Assembly (NCBI GenBank): GCA_963971535.1
Contig: OZ020598.1
Location: 93,945,360-94,009,359 of the forward strand
DNA from: Notolepis coatsorum
Lineage: Eukaryota > Chordata > Actinopteri > Aulopiformes > Paralepididae
DNA: 64,000 nt
Direction: 5' to 3'
In this document: positions 58,440 through 64,000 of the stretch, in pieces
How positions within the stretch are numbered: the stretch's first letter is position 1
How the letters are laid out: every line of letters begins with the position of its first letter
The notes under the pieces: model-generated
Told to the model about the DNA's origin: nothing
The model's database searches: none
What the model saw: only the letters and a program-made list of their open reading frames with translations
Made by a program: the position numbers and the translations under genes

Positions 58440-58823
58440 ACATCTGTCATCAGCTCTATTTTCAATCTTTCAAAATGTTCTTATGTACCCCCAGTTACTA
58501 TTGCATGTACTTATTTGTGTTTCATTACACGTGTATGTACATACTTACCAACTGTTTCGCCTGTTTTATAACAACACTACTATCACCGACATCTAAGAAG
58601 GGAGATCCCCCCTTGAACGGCCTTTCTAAGGTTTCTCCACTCCACATTGCCTGTGATTTTTCCTATTGCTAGGTTTTTTGTGAGTTTTTCCTTACCTTGG
58701 CGTGGGGTATGTCTGGGAGTGTTGCATTCATTTATTTATTTTACATTTTATTTTGGATTTCATGGTGTTTTTGTTTTGTTCTTGATTTATTGTGATGTTG
58801 GCCCATGGGGACATTAACATGTG
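58440..58823 (+). mobile_element. LINE 3' end fragment, cut by DIRS-3
   Basis: Matches 33690-34171. It stops at GGGACATTAACATGTGTT, before the AATAAATTTTATTTGATT tail seen in the other copy, exactly where DIRS-3 begins. Confidence 0.85.
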
Positions 58824-58869
58824 TTCTGTATCGTTAGTGGCTTAGCTTGGCATCACTACTGCACTATCT

Positions 58870-61800
58870 CGCGTACGTGCACGCGTACTGAATAAACCAC
58901 AAATGTACCTCTAATACCAGTATTAGTCTGACCACACCCCTCATCAGCTTACCTTCATAAGCAGGTGTGTGGTCACCTGCTCTCCTCCTTCTCGCTTTCA
59001 CCACAAGGAAGAAGTGCCTCGGTAGATCCCCACACTTGACACCATGATGGAAGAAATTGGATTAGGAACAGCTTGGGAAACAAGGATACGTTGACATCAT
59101 ATCTTTATTTTCTCTCTCACTATTTTCGAGAAAATACGGCGATATTGTCTTCGTACTGGAGTGTCTAGAAGATGATGATCATTCTAAAAACCCTCCACCG
59201 GTTTTCGTATTGGGAGCACGCCGCTGCATGCTTCTCAACTGCAGTTCCTTGCTGTGTTTGTTGGGGTGAAACCTGTCAGGCCACAGCTGAACTGTCGGAC
59301 ATGCCGCTGTTGTGAGGAGCGGTGCGTTCCAGGTTGGGTGAGTAGTGTTTGCTGGCGGGCTCCACTTGTCTGTTAGTGCTATGGGGGCTACTTGACAAAG
59401 TTTATGGAAACCGGCCCCAGGCTAGGGTCCTTTGTTTAGCCGCCTAGGCGACAGAAGGCCTTGGTCTGGAGACCATTATAGTTTTAACTAGTGGGCCGCG
59501 ACCATTGACACTGGTGATCCCTGTGTGTTCTGGACGAGTGGATTCTCTCTGTCACCGTGTTAAGACCCCATCTTTCATATCCAAATGAGAGTATTCCTTC
59601 ACGAGGGGATATGTGCATGTAATGTGCGATAGCGGCAGATTCATGTTCAAAGTCAGCTATACAGGCCAGTTGGTACTGTGCTGATTCCGCCGGATGTGGA
59701 AAGTCACCGTTGTGAAGCGGTGTTGACGTCTTGTTTTCTCTTTTCTCTTCAAAAGTGAGGAGGGGTTCAGAACGGCGGCCTGTCTGGGTGAGTGTTATGT
59801 CATTGTTTACATGTTCATAGCTTACGGTTAACCAGTCAGCTGTTAACTGCTGCGTTAGCCTGCTGGATCGCTGCATGGCCTGCTTAAGGCCTACTATTAG
59901 CCAGTCAGCTGTTAGCTGCGGGGCTAGCATGTCGTGGTCGCTAGGTAACGTTAGCTTGCTGCTATGGCCATGGCTGGCGCGGGGTAGCTTAGCTTCTCGC
60001 GCGCCGCCGGGAGCTCGCTTCTGATCGCCGTTAGCTTGATGCTATTCTGTTGAACGTGCTTTGATTTTAACATGTTTTACACTCTTGACCGCGACGTCAT
60101 CCTTGACAGGGGATGTTTCGTCGACCCTGCCCTGAGCCTGGACGGGGATTGCGTCAACAAAGAGGACTGTAGCGACTGGTTGGAGCGGCGACGCTGCCCG
60201 GATCGAACAACACAGGACGGCTGTGTTCTACGGTGTCTTGTGACTGCACTTCGCTGATCTGCGTTCCGGGTAGGAACGGGGTTGACCAGACCTCATAACA
60301 CGTCTTCTGGTTTTACTTTGCTAAATGTATTGTGAATAACGGTGTTTTTTCCCAAAACGTGTGTTGTTGCAATACATTTAGGATACGTTGCGGGTTATGT
60401 GTGAGCTGTTTTTGTCACTGGCAGTTAGCTTCTCCGTGCAGATCGTGATGTATTGATCTGGTTGTTGTGTGAGAAACATCATGGTGTTTATGTGTACCGT
60501 GTACTCACTACTAAGGCAACTAACCTATGAAGCTATGCTTGGTGACAAGTGAGTAAAAGAATGTTCTTTCTCAGACTGTAATGACAATGAACAGTGTGTT
60601 CACACATTAACAGGTTTTCCTGTTTTAACTGGCCGTATTGAGGGTAAAATAGGAGGATTGTGTTTCCCCCCCCGGTTCCCTGGGGACTTTATCACCTCCT
60701 ATCAGACATGTTGTGCATTAATTGTGTCTTTTGTGTGGTAGGGATACGATGTAACTCTTAGCTTGATTGCTGAGGTTGTGCTAAATCTGCTGGAGAAACT
60801 TATTTCCTAAAGGGAAATTGGTTTGGTTGCTGTCATGTGTGCTTAGCAAGGCCTGTGGTCGATACTAATCAAGAATGATGTATTCTCTCATTGTGAAAAA
60901 AACGGCGTTCCTCTGTTGAGTGTTTTTGCCATTTTTTGTAGGTGATGATGGGTTGTGTGTGTCATGTGACCTACAACTGGGTTGTACTGGCCACAGAAGC
61001 ACATGTGTATGTTGGACCGGGGTTCTTAGAGCCCTCTCTATTCTGTGTTTTTCCTTAGTAAAAATCAGATAGCAGGTTAGATCATGCGCTGTGTGGAGCT
61101 GTGAAACGCTTCATAGAGCTGACTATGACTGTGTCATATTCTCTTTTTGTCGTTACGTCGTATCATGGGTGTGGGGTCGTAAAGGGGTGAACTGGTAACC
61201 TTTCCTCTCCCCATTGTTCTGTCGGTCAGGGGTACACCCCCTGTCCTTCAAGGTTCCCGTCACGTGGCGGTTCGGCACGTTACGGGGGGGGGGGGGGGGG
61301 GGGGGGGAGGGAGTTCCTGGTCCCACGGCCTGGTATATTGGGCGTGTGCACCGCAGGAATTCCCCCGCCATAGAGTACGTCACCGTGCGCGTCTCTGTTG
61401 GTAGGACTTCCGTGTGCTGTTCAGGTCCATGTGATGGATCTGTTTTCAGGGGGGGTGGTCAGGGCTCCTCCTCACCAAGCGCCTATTCAGGCCTTCTGTG
61501 AGTTCGGACTCCTTCTTCCATGTGAGGAAGCCTCCATCAGAGTACAGAGCCTTCCTCCTCAGATTGTCAAAGTGAGTGGACCCTCTAGAAGGGTCCTTTT
61601 CTATTGTATGTATATTCGATTCAATTCGTTTATTGAGTGTGTATGGGTTCAGTGCCTCTTCCCCGGAGGCCCTAAAACCAGTTTTTTACATGGCTCAAGG
61701 TGCAATATATTCTTTTCAATCTGTACAGCTCGCGTGGGAAGTCTCTCTGGGGATCCCCGTCTCTTTCCTATGGGAGGGTGGTGGGATGTAAAAATGTGAA

Positions 61801-62500
61801 CATTTTTTACCCCGGCTGTGTAGACTGGGATAAATACTGTTGATGCTTCCTTCTTTCTATTCCAGAAGTGTTGGAGTTAGGGAGTGTCACACCCCTCTTG
61901 TCGTTCCCCTGGGCGCCTTGGGGATTCAATGACAGGTCTAAATAGCCTGTTCATTGATGGGGGTGTGTCCCGACGCACGTATAGTGCTAGCTCGCTGTAA
62001 ACAGGCGATTGACTGGCACGCCTTGGTTGCTTGTGGTTGAAACAGCGTTTTTATAGAGCAACTGAGATGGGGGTTTTTCCTCTTCCGACGACCACATCCC
62101 ATGACCTGGGTGGGTTGTCGACGGATTCTCGTTCATGTCTGGGGGATGATGACGGGATGGATCTGAACATATGTAGTGGGGTCTCACGCCCTTGGGGTGG
62201 GCCACCAGGCGCGGTTCGTCCGAACGTCTGGGTGGCGCCTTCTTTTCATGTTAAGATCAACACGCATATCTGCCCTTCTCCTGGAGTAGGCATGTCGGCG
62301 TGGTTAGGGCACGGGACTGGTTCTGGTCACGCTGGTCCAGATCAGTTGAACCCGTTGTCCGCCGGGGATGCAGATCTGCTGTTCTGGTACCCTGAGGGAC
62401 TTGGGCTTTTTTCAGGGGGAAAAGTGCCAGGTCGGTCTGGGTGTCACAGGGTTAAGCGCTATGGAGACCCTGGTTGGGTATGTTTTTACTCAGCACTGTC
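58870..62500. other. Interior of DIRS-3, no gene recognised
   Basis: Short open frames (60072-60257; 61398-61799; 62031-62627) have no recognisable domain. A G23 run lies at 61283-61307. Could contain a decayed gag, which I cannot confirm. Confidence 0.5.
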
Positions 62501-62506
62501 GTCATG

Positions 62507-62627
62507 GCTTACAGCCATGCCATTCTGTACGCGCTCGATCTCGTCGGATCTCGGCCGTTACACAGGTTGGTCCTGGTTAGTACTTGGTTGGGAGACCGCC
62601 GGGGAATACCAGGTACGGTGTGCTTAG
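62507..62627 (+). pseudogene. 5S rRNA-like pseudogene 1
   Basis: Aligns along the 5S rRNA length: GCTTACAGCCATGCCATTCT, GATCTCGTCGGATCTCGG, TGGTTAGTACTTGG, GGGAGACCGCC and GAATACCAGGT. The A-box region is changed (CCGTTACACAGG in place of AAGCTAAGCAGG), while the C box is almost intact. Confidence 0.85.
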
Positions 62628-63205
62628 GGGCTGGTTCTCCATTATTTTTCGCTCCTCTCTCACGCATGGCGAAGAGGGGCCTGTGGGGGTGGTTTTTTGA
62701 CCTCCTCTGGTGACCCTGTGCTTCCCGTACCGCCAGGCCCGGTCCGAAGTGATGTTTGCGACCCGTAGGCCTGGGTTAACCCTTTTTGGAAACTGAAACA
62801 CTTGTACTGCGGTATAGCCGGTGTATGCCCGCAGGTGTGTTTTGGAGTTTTTTCTTGAGGGGTTATAGGAACAACCACCGCATTGGGTAACACCGAGGTG
62901 GTTGATTCCCTGGTGTGTTGGAGCAGTGTCAACTCCCGGGTTCACCGTTTGAGGGTGCCCCTGCACGTTCATGACGTCTGCCAATCGTGTCAGCCTTCTC
63001 TGCCTCGACCCCTCTGGGTGGGGGTTTTTAAATGGAGGCTTGGTCATGCAACACCGCCAGCTTACGCTCCTTCCGCCGGGGCGGCTGTGTTCAGCTGTCC
63101 CCTCTGGCGCCTGTCTCGTCCGCAGTCTCCAGGCTAGGGTTAACAGCCTGTTGCCTGGTTTTTCCCCGGTGCGCTGCCTGCTTCCGTTGGTTAACCTTTT
63201 TGTGT

Positions 63206-63236
63206 GCTTACGGCCATGCTGACTGCCTGTTCTGCA
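63206..63236 (+). other. Partial 5S-like 5' end
   Basis: TGCTTACGGCCATGCTGACT matches only the first ~14-18 bases of 5S rRNA, 79 bp before the longer copy. Confidence 0.4.
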
Positions 63237-63284
63237 GGGTCAGTGTGCCAGGCGGTGTACTATTGGGGGGACGGGGCCCGCTCG

Positions 63285-63403
63285 GCTTACGGCCATACCA
63301 ACCTGAACACGCCCGATCTCGTCCGATCTCGGAAGCTAAGCAGGTTCTGGCCTGGTTAGTACTTGGATGGGATTCCGCCTGGGAATACCAGGTGCAGTAA
63401 CTG
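63285..63403 (+). pseudogene. 5S rRNA-like copy 2, nearly complete
   Basis: 119 bp that follow vertebrate 5S rRNA with only about ten differences: GCTTACGGCCATACCAACCT, CGCCCGATCTCGTCCGATCT, A box AAGCTAAGCAGG intact, C box TTGGATGGGATTCCGCC (GAGA changed to GATT), and GGGAATACCAGGTGCAGTAA. No T-run terminator directly after. Position inside a transposon suggests a pseudogene or co-opted promoter and not a 5S rDNA array unit. Confidence 0.9.
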
Positions 63404-63892
63404 AGGGGCCTTTGTCCGAATACGCTGGCGATGTGGGGGGCGGGGCACTACGTGCCCACCTGGTGGGGTCTTGATGCTGGCATCATGGACTTCTCCGGGC
63501 CCCCATTCCAGGGAGTCCAGTCCTTTTGGTGGGTCTGGGTCTTCCTTCGCGCTCCGCTGCTACGGCCTTGCCACGGGGTTGGGTTTGCCCTTGGCCCCGT
63601 GATTCTGGGGGCAGTAACGAGGTTGTTCCTCCGTTCGTTCCCGGGTGGCATGCGGGTTGTGCGTGTGTGTAGTCGTGGGGTCAAGCCACGGTCTGCTCAC
63701 CCTGTGCGTTAAGTTGCTTGAGTGCCTCTTCGCACGGTCGGGTCCGTCGCCTTCCCGTGAAGCCTCTAATAGGGGGGATACCCTCCATTAGGGGGGGTCG
63801 GGGGGGCTCGGCCCTCCCTGTTCTGATGGTTTTGGGGGGCTGTCAGCGGGGTGTATTTGTCAGCCAAGTGGCTCCGCTTGGCCTCCCTTGTG

Positions 63893-64000
63893 CAGTAGTG
63901 ATGCCAAGCTAAGCCACTAACGATACAGAACGATAGGTTATGACTATAACCAAGTTCTGTTAGTTAGGAGCGATGCTTGGCATCAGACGGCCGCTGCAGC
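63893..64000 (+). repeat. DIRS-3 internal complementary region (incomplete)
   Basis: 63893-63931 is the reverse complement of 58826-58864. 63932-64000 should be the complement of the right terminus outside the window. It carries GGTTATGACTATAACC as in DIRS-2. Confidence 0.82.

Larger units (their letters stand above)
58826..64000 (+). mobile_element. DIRS-like element 3 (right end beyond the window), no recognisable RT or recombinase
   Basis: Left terminus CTGTATCGTTAGTGGCTTAG plus CTTGGCATCACTACTGCAC (58826-58864) is exactly complementary to 63893-63931, which is followed by AACGATAGGTTATGACTATAACC and a sequence expected to complement the right terminus. This is the DIRS internal complementary region layout also seen at 10.6 and 32.1 kb. 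The 5-kb interior is GC-rich near its right half and shows no RT, RNase H or H-x-x-R recombinase motif in any frame, suggesting a non-autonomous or badly decayed member. Confidence 0.78.

Noticed and set aside
58826..58864. Terminal inverted repeat of a cut-and-paste DNA transposon
   Set aside because: The complementary copy at 63893 is followed by a second unrelated inverted half and the GGTTAT…ATAACC core, which fits a DIRS internal complementary region better.
63285..63403. Functional 5S rRNA gene
   Set aside because: The C box is altered, there is no T-run terminator directly downstream, and it lies within a DIRS-like element.

Overview
This is a teleost fish genomic window (vertebrate nuclear DNA). 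The evidence is spliced plastin/fimbrin exons with consensus GT/AG sites, an LPCAT-family acyltransferase, and a repeat set typical of bony fish: tRNA-derived SINEs, Rex1/L2/CR1, L1/Tx1 and I/Nimb LINEs, DIRS tyrosine-recombinase retrotransposons, hAT and TTAA-flanked DNA transposons, and very dense microsatellites. There are no operons or other prokaryotic features. One 200-bp assembly gap lies at 18595-18794.

Two host genes are supported. (1) A plastin (actin-bundling protein) gene runs on the minus strand and leaves the window on the left. Six coding exons are visible, in transcript order 18987-18920, 11440-11289, 4187-4058, 2861-2729, 2275-2194 and 572-407. All six are phase-consistent and encode the N-terminal EF-hand region and the first part of CH domain 1. 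A possible noncoding first exon lies near 26616-26690. (2) A single-exon, uninterrupted 517-codon LPCAT4-like lysophospholipid acyltransferase lies on the minus strand at 40169-41722.

Almost everything else is mobile or repetitive DNA. 0.6-1.9 kb: L2-like LINE fragment. 4.3-10.9 kb: a DIRS1-type element with gag, RT/RNase H and tyrosine recombinase remnants, inverted terminal repeats and an internal complementary region; a 1.03-kb hAT element with an 8-bp target-site duplication and two small repeats are nested in it. 11.6-14.8 kb: TTAA-flanked elements, an L1 fragment and a SINE. 14.9-18.5 kb: a nearly intact Rex1-like LINE. 19-31 kb: microsatellites, minisatellites, SINEs and a hAT element swollen by a 47-bp minisatellite with higher-order structure. 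31.8-33.3 kb: a second DIRS, truncated, on the minus strand. 33.3-40.1 kb: an L1/Tx1 element with nested insertions. 42.1-46.9 kb: four tandem blocks carrying arrays of heat-shock-element-like motifs and a long palindrome; a CR1/L2-type LINE interrupts the first block. 46.9-50.2 kb: an I/Nimb LINE (RT, RNase H, zinc knuckle) split by a 1.18-kb solo LTR. 51.9-58.8 kb: LINE fragments, small elements and a minisatellite. 58.8 kb to the end: a third DIRS-like element, whose inverted end and internal complementary region are visible, which lacks recognisable RT or recombinase and carries two 5S rRNA-like segments.

The nested insertions give relative ages: the solo LTR is younger than the I LINE, the hAT is younger than DIRS-1, and the truncated LINE is younger than the palindrome it splits. 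The most unusual points are the HSE-like tandem arrays, the 5S segments inside a DIRS-like element, the intronless LPCAT gene, and the microsatellites that directly abut the plastin splice sites.
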